From positions 57,335,896-57,399,895 of the forward strand of contig NC_087068.1 of assembly GCF_963678635.1 (NCBI RefSeq): a DNA stretch of 64,000 nucleotides, given 5' to 3'. Shown piece after piece: positions 12,120 through 24,294 of this stretch (position 1 is the first letter of the stretch; every line of letters starts with the position of its first letter). Under the pieces are notes generated by a model. It was not told where the DNA came from. It did no database searches and saw only the letters and a program-made list of their open reading frames with translations. The position numbers and the translations under genes were made by a program. The DNA comes from Symsagittifera roscoffensis. Its lineage: Eukaryota; Xenacoelomorpha; Acoela; Convolutidae.

Positions 12120-12963
12120 GCCGCCAACTTGGATCACTACACCGATCAAATTCCCATCCAACCAATCTTACCTCTCCAATCCCAATCATACCACTTTTTG
12201 CTTTTCCGCCACCCGATTTCCCATCTAGCAAAGTAACATCAGGCATGAATTCCGACACTAACTCACATATTTCAGTTTTATACTCCATCTCACAGCTAAA
12301 TAACCCGAATATTGAAACCCCCGATGAATTTGCCGACTCAGAACCATCCCCATCCAATAATTTTCATAACTCTCCTAATTTTTCTCAACCCCCTTTTCAA
12401 CCCATATTATCCAATAACCCTGACCCAATCACCCCCACACCCTCTTATGCTTCCCAAGTTACCCCAACCTATTCCTCATACCATTCTGACCAATCATCTC
12501 ATTCTCCAGACACCCCCCGAATCTCCCCAGAGCTAGATAATTTTATTACCCTCCAACAACAACCCTACCACCTTAACACCCCGACCATAAACCAAATCTC
12601 CTCCACTACAAATTCATCCAATCCCCCTACACCCTCTTCAAATTATACTGAATCATTAACACCATCATCCACATCCACTATATCTTCACTAAACACTAAT
12701 AGAGCTTACCGCACTTTTAAAAGAAAATTCCCCAACCATCCTTTCCCAGCAAAACCAGGAACAGCCCGTGAATACATCAACCACCCCCAGCATACTAACA
12801 CTAAAGAATTTTTAGCTATCACTTTACCCTCGTTTCCACAATACACCTTAAACACCCCTCACGACGCTAACGAAACACGCAACTTTGTAGATGAATACGT
12901 TTTAATGCCCACTCTCTCTTGGACCTCATATTATCATTTTACTAACCCTCTTTGCTTACCTTT
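12116..12963 (+). pseudogene. Element A ORF7, 5' part, split by insertion of element B
   Basis: This is the first 282 codons or so of the 599-codon gene seen whole in B (28031-29830). The ATG overlaps the env stop in ATGA (12116-12119). The visible part encodes the Pro/Ser/Thr-rich N-terminal half and the beginning of the globular region. The frame is cut at the insertion point of B; it reads into the LTR and meets a stop at 12971-12973. The last four bases, CTTT (12960-12963), are the left target duplication. Confidence 0.92.
12960..12963. repeat. Left target-site duplication of element B (CTTT)
   Basis: CTTT precedes TGGAACC of the 5' LTR here and follows AACTCA of the 3' LTR at 31856-31859. 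The uninterrupted site in B has a single CTTT. A 4-bp duplication fits Ty3/gypsy integrases. Confidence 0.95.
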
Positions 12964-13373
12964 TGGAACCTGATCTAAACTACATTTTATGATTGGATAA
13001 TTTAGATATTTTACCAATGTAAAGTATTTAATATTAACCAATCATGATCCATCTAACTAACAACCCACTTATTTGTAAGTGCTGAAGTTACTTGTAATTT
13101 CAGCACCAGAGAGATTTGAATTTAACTTAGAAATTAGTTGGACTCTCCCGAGCACTTCAGCAGCCGCAATAAACCAGTATACCCTAGATCTATTGAGCCT
13201 AGCAGAGACTAGTTAAACAACCTGAGACTAGATAGTATAAGAGTAAGATTAGGATCGGTATTAGACTAAGAAGTTGCACGAATCTATCCGGCCGAAAATA
13301 AGATAGCGTGACGAGCAGACGGTGTACCCTATCCGAAATTACTCTATGAGTTATACACCCAAGTCATAACTCA
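12964..13373 (+). repeat. Element B 5' LTR, 410 bp
   Basis: Starts TGGAACCTGATC and ends CATAACTCA. Visible within it: an 8-bp inverted pair, ATGATTGG and CCAATCAT, i.e. two opposed CCAAT boxes about 45 bp apart; a 28-bp near-perfect palindrome at 13079-13106; AATAAA at 13168-13173, a possible polyadenylation signal; and TATAAGAG at 13236-13243, a possible core promoter element. Which base starts the RNA cannot be told from sequence. Six copies of this LTR occur in the window. Confidence 0.96.
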
Positions 13374-13375
13374 TC

Positions 13376-13385
13376 TGGTGCGACC
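13376..13385 (+). other. Element B primer-binding site
   Basis: Two bases after the LTR lies TGGTGCGACC, the complement of a tRNA 3' end ...GGUCGCACCA. The spacing and the TGG start are typical. I cannot name the tRNA with certainty. The same ten bases occur at the same place in C and D. Confidence 0.8.
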
Positions 13386-13467
13386 ATAAGTCTCGAACAA
13401 GACCTTACTAGATTAGAATTAACCAAAAATAGATTAGAAATTAGACAAAAACATTTACAAAATTGAA

Positions 13468-13674
13468 ATGTCTCTCCGACTCAATAGATCAGAGCCAATA
13501 TTCCGAACCATAACAGAACTACCCGGAATTGGAAGAAGACCTCGAACCAAAGACGACATACGACAAAGTAGAAACTTGCCGTATAGTTATATGATAGTTC
13601 GGCAAAAGCCAGAACAAACTTTTATATTTCGAATACTACTTGCAATGAATTTAGATTTCCATTTGCAAACATAA
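13468..13674 (+). CDS. Element B ORF0, 68 aa, unknown
   Basis: This short basic protein frame lies about 95 bases after the LTR. It contains a GIGRRPRT segment and ends in a conserved hydrophobic/aromatic stretch. The homologue in C is 77 aa and starts nine codons earlier; B lacks about 22 bases there that include the upstream ATG. D has the same frame with a premature TGA. In C and D the open frame continues upstream through the primer-binding site without an ATG, so the true start may lie elsewhere. Amino-acid differences between copies are few. No family recognised. Confidence 0.55.
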   Translation: MSLRLNRSEPIFRTITELPGIGRRPRTKDDIRQSRNLPYSYMIVRQKPEQTFIFRILLAMNLDFHLQT

Positions 13675-14604
13675 AACCTTGAAGTTACTCTTCAAAATCA
13701 TTTCAGGCGCTAAACAAAATTAATATTATACAATAACGATTGATAAAAAGATCTTAGATCGTTTTCCTAAAACTCTGCAGTATTATACAAAACATGTTTG
13801 AAAAATATTTATTGGAAAATAAAAATAAAAATTAGTAGCATGACAATAATTGGCTAGTAATCATAAATCATCCTGTTGTTCCAGCTTCATCATCTAAAAC
13901 ATAACAGCAATCATAAACCCACTAACATCATCAAAACACTAAATCTTTCATTTACACACATTTAAAATTTTATTAAAACTTAAATTCACTTAATTTTAAA
14001 ACCAGATCATCAAGGCTTATCCTTGGATCTTAAATCATTTTCTACTTAATTAAATTTTAAATTTGATCATCAAGGCTTATCCTTGGATCAAACAGAACAA
14101 CTTGGTTCTCCCCCACCCACTTAATTAGTGTCTAACGACCTCAAACGTCGATTCACTACCCAACCCTTTCTAAAGACCCAAGACTAATAGAAATTTTTAA
14201 ACAAAACTAATCATTCAAATTAGGATAAATAGTGAAGAACTTCGGTTATTCATCCTTCACTTGACCCCCCCTCTTACCAGACCCAGGATAAATCTTAGAC
14301 TTAGTAAGTTTAAAATAGTATCTAACGAACTACTCGCGTTCTAATTATACCTGAACCTTGTGGATCGATTTACTATTCTCCAACCCTTGAACACAATCAC
14401 TACCCCTAAGTAAGATTAAGTAAGTTAACACCTTAGCTTATACTAGTCACGAGAAAGTAAAAATCATTCTTCGGAATCGATATACTTTTCTCTCCAACCC
14501 TGAACAAATAGACCCAGGTTAAGCTAACCAAAAAATCGTAAGAACTAACAGTTTAGGAAAATAGAAATCATTTAACAACCTTTGCATCCGTCATTCTAAA
14601 CCTT
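13675..14604 (+). other. Element B structured 5' leader with repeated stem-loops
   Basis: No coding frame. At least seven hairpins can be drawn: 14004-14030 and 14062-14092 (both with CAAGG-CTTAT-CCTTG cores and GATC arms), 14094-14109 (AGAAC/GTTCT), 14126-14158 (TAGTG...CACTA enclosing CGAC/GTCG), 14231-14261 (AGTGAAG/CTTCACT enclosing AAC-UUCG-GUU), 14316-14375 (TAGTA...TACTA) and 14451-14492 (GAGAAAGTA/TACTTTTCTC enclosing AUUC-UUCG-GAAU). Several are followed by CCAACCC and then by AGACCCAGG or AGACCCAAG. The same hairpins occur in C and D, with G-U or paired changes. Packaging, dimerisation or internal translation initiation are plausible roles. Confidence 0.7.
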
Positions 14605-15072
14605 ATGTCATTTAAAAACCTAGGAATTAAACAAACAATCGTTTTACACAATTGTGAAATAAATAACAAAAAATACGACCTTGTAATCACACCTCATACA
14701 CAAACAGTTGGATACATTCGCACAAAACGACAAACACTAAAGAGGAAAATAATAACTAAACAAAGACAAATAACACGAAAAAGATTTTCAAAAAATCGAA
14801 ACGCATTTTCAGAATCAGAAACCAACAGTTTAGACGAACTTTACAAACTAAAAAAATCAATAGATAAAAATTGCCCACTTCACGATCAACTATATTTTTC
14901 TGACTCAGAAACAACTTCAAATTCATCAAAAAGAGGAAAAAGAAGAATAAAAAAGCAGTATAAACACAAACCAGTACATTTGTACAATTGGAATCAACCA
15001 ATTCGACACATTAATAATTACATATTAACAGTCATCGAACGAAAAAATGAGCTCAACGCACACCCCAGGTGA
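14605..15072 (+). CDS. Element B ORF1, 155-aa basic protein, unknown
   Basis: This Lys/Arg-rich frame contains a basic cluster near residues 50-65, an acidic/Ser patch (FSDSETT, about 97-103) and a second strong basic run, KRGKRRIKKQYKHK (about 108-121), which could be a nuclear-localisation or RNA-binding signal. All three 5' copies in the window (B, C, D) keep it open at 155 codons, with conservative changes, which supports function. It ends 26 bases inside the start of gag-pol and lies in a different frame. A regulatory RNA-binding role, analogous in position and charge only to small retroviral regulators, is speculation. Confidence 0.8.
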   Translation: MSFKNLGIKQTIVLHNCEINNKKYDLVITPHTQTVGYIRTKRQTLKRKIITKQRQITRKRFSKNRNAFSESETNSLDELYKLKKSIDKNCPLHDQLYFSDSETTSNSSKRGKRRIKKQYKHKPVHLYNWNQPIRHINNYILTVIERKNELNAHPR

Positions 15073-18000
15073 CGAAACCCCAGATGATGATGAAATCTTT
15101 CCTTTTATAGTAGATGCAGATACTGATAGAGGACAACACATATTTTGTCAAAATTTACTCGTAAATTTATTTGAACCCGGAATCAGTCCATGTAAAACAG
15201 AGTTCCCCGATGTAAAAATCAAAAGACAAATCATAGATCACTATCTAAAAGATATATGCAACATAACACAACAGTATGGAATCTACTCTATAGAATTCAC
15301 TTCCCCAAACCATAATAATAGAACATATACTATTCAAACAGACGATCTTGATTTAGAATTTTCAAAAGTTTTTTCAGAATATATAAAAAGCATCCAATAC
15401 CATAACTCACAAAGAGCAAACTCCATTTTCACCAATGAAGTTTTCGCAATAATATATAGTTATATTTCGATATTAGAAAACGAAATCCCATTAACAAATG
15501 TCTCACCGACAGAAACATCTAAACATTTAAGAGTACGACATGAAATCACACTACTCTCTAGTTATTTAAACATCATTAAAGAAAATTTCACGAAAGACGA
15601 CGTTTCACAACATACCAAACACGATTTACAAAAAATTTTGGCATGGTTCATAATAGATTATTTCACACACAATATTGATTTAATTGCACAAGCAAGAAAA
15701 AATTTTAGACCCCAAAATTCGAACGATGATACCGCTATCACAGAACAATCAGATTATGTTTGGGACCCCGAATGGTCTCATCCCGCATTTATAAGCTTTC
15801 CACAATCAATCTCAAGTCAAGCAATAGGTACAATATCTTACATAAGAGATTATGTAAGAGTAATACCATTAACAATTGATGCAACACCATTAAACTATAA
15901 TACATTTTTACCCGATACACAAAATAATAGTTTAAACTCTACAGTCATACACAACGAAAACCTCAATGGAACTAGGAATCTTACTCAACAAGATATCCAG
16001 ACACCATCACACTTCATAAATGAAGAAATTGTACACACAACAACTACACAACAAAGTATTTCACCAATACGCCCAAATTTAACAACACCAAGAAATACAA
16101 ATCCTTCACAAACACAGGTAACCTTACAATCAACCGTTAAACCTTCGGTTGCCCCTAAATATTCACATATGGATTACCAAACATACAAACCCATGACAAT
16201 ACCATCAAAAACACGCAAAACATTCACTAGAAACAACTTTGCAGACCATAATTATAATTATACACATACATCAAAAACAAATTATCAACCACAAAGGAAT
16301 TTTAATCAATATACAAAACCTCGAAACTGGGATAACCCAACGGCCCAATATAATTCCAAAAATTTTCAACCAAATCCTCCACAGGATCGCAGTGAAAATT
16401 ACCCATTTTTTCAACAAAATAAAAATAAAAAACAAACATCTTATCATATGGATTATTTATCCTCAGATGATGATTTCTTACAACCAGATATATTTGCACA
16501 AAATACTCAAGAATATCGTAGACAAGGAATACAGAAAACATGTACAAACCATAGAAATTTTTCTCCACAAACAATAGATGCACAACATCAACAACCAATT
16601 CAACAACAAAATCCAATTAATACACAATCTTTTCAACCAATTCAACAACAAAATCCAATGACTGCACACTCGTATCAACCATCACAAATGCAAAATGAAA
16701 TACCACTCCCATATTATCTCCAACAACATGAAATAACAAGAAACCAACTTTCAAATTTTTCTCAAATGCCAAATGCAGCAGAATCATTACAAATGACAAT
16801 GAATCCATACCTTATGGGTGGATCATCAATAACATCAAACAAACCCTTAATGGTTTTCACAGGAACAGACCCTGAATACTCTGTAGAAGATTATTTAAAT
16901 GCAGTAACAGCAAATTTGATTTTAAATATAGGACCTGAACCAATTAATACGCCACTACATCAAAACTGGATACATCGACGCACAGCGTTAATACAAACAA
17001 CCTTAGATGGCGCAGCCCAAAAATGGTTTTCAGTACTACCTCTAGAAATAAAATCAAACTGGAAATGATTTACACAAGAATTTTCAAAAATGTTTGACTC
17101 CGAAAGAAACAAACAACAACAAAGAGTTTTATGTAATGAAATTCGCAGATTACCAAACGAAACCATCAAGCAAATAGCAGTACGAATCGAAACACTAGTT
17201 CGAAAAGCATATTCATTAAATACACATGACTATAAAAACACAAAGATGACAGAAATCTTAATGATGACCTTAACACCACAATTAAGGAAAATAGCAATAA
17301 AAAAGAGAGCATCTCATCCTTCTTCAATTCGAGAACCCGATTTAGATTTTCGAAAACTAGTAGACAAATTAGAACAAGCAGAAATCACGATGAAACTAGA
17401 AGAAACGGAAAATCTGAAATTACAATACGTTAACAGAATTGAAACGACTCCCACTAATATTAATAATATACAGGAATCAGAAACAGACCTCGTTGAAAAA
17501 ATCACTGAAATACTCAATATTTACGAAAAGAACCCGAACTTTAAAGGCAAACCATCTTTCAAAAAATGGTGTAATTATTGCCGACGATACGGACATAGTA
17601 TTTCCGAATGTAGACAAAAACAGCAAGATAGTCAAAATAAACCTCAAAAATACAAAGAACCAAATAAATCATTCTATCAATATATGAAAAAAGATCAAAA
17701 TCTACCAAACAAAAATGTATACAGCAACAACAGTTCAGGAAAGCCACTTCCGAACAATACAAGTTATACAAGAAATCAATCCCCATATAACTCAAGTTAT
17801 AGAGGAAGATCACCAGAACGAAGAAACACGAACAATTCATCACAAAATCACTACAATAGACCAAATAGTCGAAATAACTACTCCAGATCAAATTCAAATA
17901 CACAACGATTTGTTTCTAGATCTAATTCCCAACCAAGAAATAACTACTATCCAAACAACCAATCACGAAATTCATCATACAATAGGAATAGAAACTACTC

Positions 18001-21000
18001 CTATAATCGAAATAGAAGTTATTCAAACAACCGAAACCAGAATTACCCGAACAATCAATCAAGGAATAACTCATATAATAGATCGAACTATAACAGACAA
18101 AACAATAATTACCAAAACAGATCGCGAAATAATTCACAAAATCGACACTCAAGTTATAATAATCGTTATAGAAATTATTCCCAATCACCACACCGGAATA
18201 ATAATCACTATAATAACTCTAATAATCGTCATAGAAGCAGTACACCTAAACATCAAAGACAAATCAATCAAGTACAAGCTAACCCAGAAACAACATCAGA
18301 CCCCCCAGGTATTGATGACACAGTTACTGATACGTTACAACTCAATCAAATAAATTGTACATCATCAGATTCAGAAAGTGATACAGAAAACACTCTTTCT
18401 ATCAATATGATAAAAGTCGAAAATGACTATGAATCTGTCATATATGAACAACCTTTTCCATCACACATATATGAAAATCAATCAGAATTTCTTCAAAATT
18501 ATTACACTACACCCATAAATTCCACACCAACAACGCAAGAAACAAATGCAAAAAATACTACAGAACAACCCAATCAAAATGTCAAAACAAAATGCTTGAA
18601 TACAAACCACATCTACCAAAATATACAAAAAGAACAACCCAAAGAAAAAATCTGGACAATACCATTTCTCTTAGAAAGCCCAAGAAACAAAGAATTTCAA
18701 CCACCAGACCTTGAAATAGATTTTTTAATTGATTCAGGAGCAGAATCAAACATAATAAACATTCCCACATGGAATGAAATAAAAACCTTACACCCAAAGC
18801 TAACACCTCTTGAAACCTCCAGCAAACTAGCAACAGCACAAGGATCAACACTGATAAACTACGGAAAAATCCAATTATTTCTCCTCCCTACCAGAACAAT
18901 GGAGCAAAGTAAAATTCTAAATAAGCCATTTAAACAAATATTCCATATCACTGATATTAAATATAATATCATTGGAATACCATTTATTTCGAAGTATATA
19001 CCAACAATTAACATCCTAAATAGTAAAATATTAATCAAAGATAAATATACAAAAACAAAAGAAACATCCTTAACATTTTTTCAAAGATTAAATAAACAAC
19101 CACCATTCTTTTCAAAATTCTACCCGATATTTAACCAACAAAGAAAACACCTAAAACCACTATCAGGAAATATCTATAATTTTTCAATCAAACAAGTTCA
19201 CCAATATGATAAAGAACAAAACAAACAAAAATTTCATATGTCAGAATTTGAATTCAAACCTATTCACAAATTTTTCAAAATCACAATCTCATCAATAAAA
19301 TATTTGAAAAATTCGAATTCAGATATTATTTCCTTACATGTTTATAACAACACACCTTACCAAGTAACATTACCTTTAGGACTTTTAGGATATTGTGAAA
19401 CCAACGCTACAATATCACCAATACACGAAAAAGCCTATCGCGTAAATAATATACTCCAATTACTAGATATTTGCCAATCTACAATTCTTAATGAAGAATT
19501 ATCTATAAATAATATAATAAGTAACGAAAACAGAAATACGGATTATTTCACAAAAACTCCATATTTCAAACCTACATTCAACATAAGTAACTACACAGAG
19601 GACCAACAGAAATTTTTAACAATGTTTAATTTCCAACATTCACAAATAACACAAGTCGAATTCGAAAAGTTAGCCAAACAGCTAATTGAATATTCATCAG
19701 TCTATGCAACATCAAAATTCGATGTTGGAAAAATCAGTTCATCACTACATCTCCCATTAAAACCAGACGCAGTTTTCAAAAAACAGAGAGCAAGTAAAGT
19801 ACCAATTCACTTACATGATAAAGTAAACAGATTACTCGATATTTTAGAACAGTACAATATTATATCACCAGTTAATAAAGAAGAACAACCAAAAGGCAAC
19901 ACATTCATCAACCCCGTTATCATTCTAGCTAAAGGAGAATCATTAAAAATCGTTCTCGACGCTAGATACCTCAATTCACTCATAGATGAATCAAAATGCA
20001 ATTGGCCCATCGAACCAATACAAGTTATTTTAACAAAAATAAACGGCAAATACTTCACAACCGCCGATATGAATAGTGCATACAATCAAATGCCACTAGA
20101 TGAACAATCACGACGTTTAACACAATTTGTTATCGGAAACCAACAATATGAATTTAACCGCTTATTCTATGGAATATCCATAGGACCAGCAGCATTTTCA
20201 GCTTTTATGAGCAAAATTTTTAGACCACTAATACTCAAGAAAAACGCAATCACCTATCTAGACGATGTTTTTATGCAATCACAAACAAAAGACGAAATGT
20301 TCAAAGTTTTAGAAAAATATCACCAAATACTTCAGAACGAAAATCTGAAGGCCGCCCCCGATAAATCACACTTCTTTTTGACAAGAGTTAAATTCTTAGG
20401 ACATAATATAGAAAGAAAAACAGTCACTCCATTGAAATCACGCATTGACGCTATTCAAAAACTTCAACCACCAACAAATAAAAAGAAAATCCAAGAATTT
20501 CTTGGAATGTTAAACTTTTTAAGTAAATATGTTTATAAAATGCAATTATATCTACGACCATTTTACAACATCCTTAGACAACAAAATAATTTTGAATGGA
20601 ATACAGAACATCAAGCACGATTCGAAGAAATAAAGAAACTTTTAACTGAACAAATTTCAAACACAATTCCAGACCCTGATCAACCATTTTATGCAATGTG
20701 CGATGCTTCGAACTTTGGCATCGGTGCAGCACTATTACAATCACATAATGGTACAAATAAAATGAACCTCATATCAGCAAATTCTCGATTATTCACTCAA
20801 GCAGAGCTACGACTCTCAACTCTAATGAGAGAATGTACAGCCATAATATATACACTGACAGAATATGAATTTCTGATACTTGGATCAAAACATCCAACAG
20901 TTCTATTCACAGACCATAAACCAATCATCTTTCTCTTTACACAAAAATCTAACCCAAACCACCGAGTTTACAGATTTCAACTAATTCTAATGAAACTTCC

Positions 21001-23269
21001 AAACTTACATATAGTTTGGACTGCAGGAAAAAATCTTGCATTACCAGACACCTTAAGTCGAAATACACCACCTGAATTACTTACACGAAAAACAACAGTT
21101 GAAATACCCAAAAACATAAAATTCTACCTTGCAGAAAACGAAACATCACCCCGATTAGAATGCAAATATGCAGTAAAAACTGATATTGAACAATCACAAA
21201 TAAATAATTTACAACATTTCCCACTTTATTTAGATTGTCAAAATAATCATTATGAAGTTGATTTACTTGGAACATCAACTTTCAAACCAATCCCATATTC
21301 TCAATGGATAAAAAATAACACCCAACAAAAACGAACAAAACAACACCCGCCTAAGAAAGACCATTTTCCACTAATTGAAAAAGAAGATTTAACTGATAAA
21401 ATAAATTTATCAGGACCACAAACAAATGATTCAAAATACACAATAAATCAAGTTTTTGACCTTCACGACCCACTTGATACAATACCCTTATCTAAATTAG
21501 AAATCGAAAACATTTTTCTCCCCCCAACAGAAATAATTACAATTTCAACACTGAAACAATATCAAAACCTTGACCCAGTAATTCGACAACTGAAATCATG
21601 GCACAGATATAAAACTAAACCTAACAAAGCAGATTCAACCATACTAGGCAACAAGACACTCCTCCGATATTTTCGCAAATTTAATTACACAACAATTAAT
21701 GAAACTACAGACCTTTTAGAATACAACCTGAATGAATCTACAGTTCCATGTCTCCCTTTAAGTATGATTCTCATCGCTTTTAATATTTCACATACACAAA
21801 ATATTAAAGGACACTCTGGATCAGAAAAAACATATTCAAATTTTATACAAAATTTTTACTTCCCAAATGCACCAATCTGGATAAAAGTACTATGCAATGA
21901 TTGTATAATATGTCAGCTAAATAAACCTTACCCAAATCAAAAACAAATAGCACAAAAACAAGATTTTAAAGGACAAAGTTTGTACTTTAATCATCGTATC
22001 TCATTTGATACTAAAGGACCAATTTCACCCTCATCAGAAGGAAACTCCTACATTATGGTAATTGTTGACGCATTTACACATTATGTAGCACTTAACCCAG
22101 TACCACATTGTAACGCTTATTACGCTTACACAACACTCTATGAACACTGGATAGCAAAATTCGGACTACCAGAAATTTTAGTTACAGACAATGGTACAGA
22201 ATTCATAAATAATGAAATAATAACACTATGTCATTTATACAACATTAAACACAAACCACGTACATCTCATGCACCTTGGACAAACGGCTTAGTCGAAGGT
22301 ATGAACCGTTCACTACAAGAATATCTTAGATGTATCATCAACGGAAATGATACAAAATATACCGAATGGTCAGCAGATGTAAAATTATTTCCCTTAGCAT
22401 ATAACACACAAATTACGACAACACTAGGAATGTCACCATACGAAATGGTTTTTAACCAAAAGCCACGCAAACCAATAATGTTTACAGCAAATTCCCATAA
22501 AAACGCACAAGGTTATTGTAAACCAAATAAAGATTCAATTTGTTATAACCTACCTTTACATACACACGATGAAGATCATTTTCATCACCCACAAATTCTT
22601 AAATTAGCCTCCGGTACACACACCGAATGGATTTTAAATAGAGATAAGAACCACCATGAAATTTACCAAAAAATAACGAAAAAGTTATTACAAAGACAAA
22701 ACATAAATGAACAAATCAATTCACGTTTTACACCAGCTTCCGATTTAAAAATTGGAACATTTGTTTTAATACCTAATTTTAATACTCAAAAAGGAATTTC
22801 TAAAAAATTACAACCCCTTCGAAAAGGACCATACCAAATAATTGCAAAACCCACTGATGTCACATATAAAATTACCGACTCAAACAAAAAAGAAATCGTT
22901 CAACATCGAAACAACCTATTACCTTATTACCCAAAAGAATACGCACTCCGCGAATTAACCCAATTATATTCTTTCACAGGATTAAAAATCATTCAAAATG
23001 AACCACATCTGAAAAACACAGAACAAAATGATAACCCCACCGAAAATCAAAACACAAAACCAACCGCCACCAAAAACAATACACCAAACTATAAAGAATC
23101 TCCAAAACAAAGAAAAAATAGAAAAATGACCGAACAAATAATACCCCAAGAACAAATCGACAAATCAGAAAATAGAAAAACAACAAGACTCCGAAATCAA
23201 CCACGTAAAAACTATAAAATATTCATCCCCCAATCTAAAATTTTAAAGAAAGTAGAATTTAAAAAGTAA
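15047..23269 (+). pseudogene. gag-pol: Element B gag-pol polyprotein, one in-frame TGA
   Basis: A frame of 2740 codons starts at the ATG at 15047, which overlaps ORF1. Domains by residue: N-terminal region of unknown type (1-370), Gln/Asn-rich linker, capsid-like Gag (about 600-795), CCHC knuckle (842), Asn/Arg/Ser/Tyr-rich tract (about 890-1050), protease DSGA (1229), reverse transcriptase with Asp 1674 and YLDD 1737-1740, RNase H Asp 1886, integrase Asp 2321, Asp 2381 and Glu 2417, and GPY/F module (2594). Codon 674 is TGA (17066-17068) where A and C have AGA and D has AGG, so it is a point lesion in Gag rather than a conserved readthrough site. Everything else is open. Compared with usual Ty3/gypsy polyproteins it is about twice as long, mainly through the N-terminal and linker regions. 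Confidence 0.92.
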
Positions 23270-23870
23270 TTTTAAAGATTTTGTACTTCACAATCTTGAA
23301 ACCTCCGTAACATTTTTCATTTCAATTTTTCAAAATAACATGCTCACAAGTACGCAATAATTCTAGTTCAAAATAGACCAATAGGATTCATCCAATCCGC
23401 CACTTTCTCTAACTCAAACTAAGATCAATTAGACGAATAATCTAGAACTCCAGGCACATCTCTAACTATAACTTTACAACCTCCAGGTCAAAAATAAGCA
23501 AATCACTCCAACTTGACAGCTAAAATAAATATCACCATAATACCGTACCCCTCCCTTATCCAATAACCCAAAGATCAACAATATTTCCCCAACTCAGACC
23601 ACGAATACCCCCAAAACAAATTTGATAACTTAGCCTAAAGTAACAAAATGAAGATTTTAATTAGCCTAAAGTATAAAAATCTCACCATACCCCGGATCAT
23701 TTGACAAACAAAAATAAAGAAAAAGACGACCTCCCAGTCACCATGAAAATTGCCCCCAACAATTTTTTACAAAACTCAACCCACTTGTCAAAAAACTAAT
23801 AAATAATTCGACCACACTAGAAAATCGCCTCAAACAGCAAAAAATATTCGACCAAGAGATCATTTCTTAA
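23270..23870 (+). other. Element B gap between gag-pol and the small membrane genes
   Basis: About 600 bases with no supported frame. It contains the direct repeat TTAGCCTAAAGTA at 23630-23642 and 23661-23673. The corresponding C region is 575 bases with several indels, the pattern of non-coding sequence. Confidence 0.6.
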
Positions 23871-24101
23871 ATGCTCTTCTCTCAAACAGTTGCTCAAATA
23901 CTTATAAATTTTAAACATTTTTTTTCAATACTTGAAGCCTTTATAATATTTCTTTTTGATATACTTGAATATTTTCTAATAATCCTAATCATTTTTTGTA
24001 ACATTTTTTTAATTTTCTACACTATACTCGAACTATTCCTCCAACTTTCCAAAACCCTTGAATATATCCACAGGTACGATTTTAACAACTTGTCTAAATG
24101 A
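23871..24101 (+). CDS. Element B first small membrane protein (ORF3), 76 aa
   Basis: This is a highly hydrophobic frame with a nearly continuous run of Ile/Leu/Phe from about residue 16 to 60, probably one long or two closely spaced membrane spans, followed by a short polar tail. The C copy has the same length (51979-52209) with many substitutions but preserved hydrophobicity; A is frameshifted. The stop TGA overlaps the next ATG (ATGA, 24098-24101). No family recognised; because such T-rich DNA readily encodes hydrophobic frames, confidence is moderate, raised by the equal length in C and the coupled overlap. Confidence 0.6.
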   Translation: MLFSQTVAQILINFKHFFSILEAFIIFLFDILEYFLIILIIFCNIFLIFYTILELFLQLSKTLEYIHRYDFNNLSK

Positions 24102-24286
24102 TACGAACAATTTTCAGTAGAACTGATATTTTTTTATTGTTTGTAATTTTCATAGCATTCTTATCATCCCTCATTTTGACAATATGTAAATGTATAAAGA
24201 AAGCAATCCTCACATTTGCCCTAGCAACAACCCTTCTAATTCTTTTTTTGGAAGAATATTATAATAAACACAAAATTTCTCACTAA
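24098..24286 (+). CDS. Element B second small membrane protein (ORF4), 62 aa
   Basis: The product is identical to that in A, and C has the same 62-codon length with a few conservative changes. Two hydrophobic segments (about 10-30 and 37-52) flank a CKCIKK basic loop, and the tail is charged. Its start is coupled to ORF3 by ATGA. It may work with the env-like protein, since it lies upstream of it on the same likely transcript, but this is inference. Confidence 0.72.
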   Translation: MIRTIFSRTDIFLLFVIFIAFLSSLILTICKCIKKAILTFALATTLLILFLEEYYNKHKISH

Positions 24287-24294
24287 AGTAATAA

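Noticed and set aside
13374-13404. tRNA gene on the minus strand beside the LTR
   Set aside because: Only the 3' arm and a T-loop-like word are present; no anticodon or D-arm can be drawn. It is the primer-binding site.
14304-14425. GTAAGT words in the leader as splice donors for env or ORF5 mRNA
   Set aside because: The intronic side fits, but the exon side is A rather than G and no matching strong acceptor was identified; kept only as a possibility for RNA-seq.
17066-17068. Programmed UGA readthrough or selenocysteine codon in gag-pol
   Set aside because: Present only in B; A and C have AGA and D has AGG at this codon.
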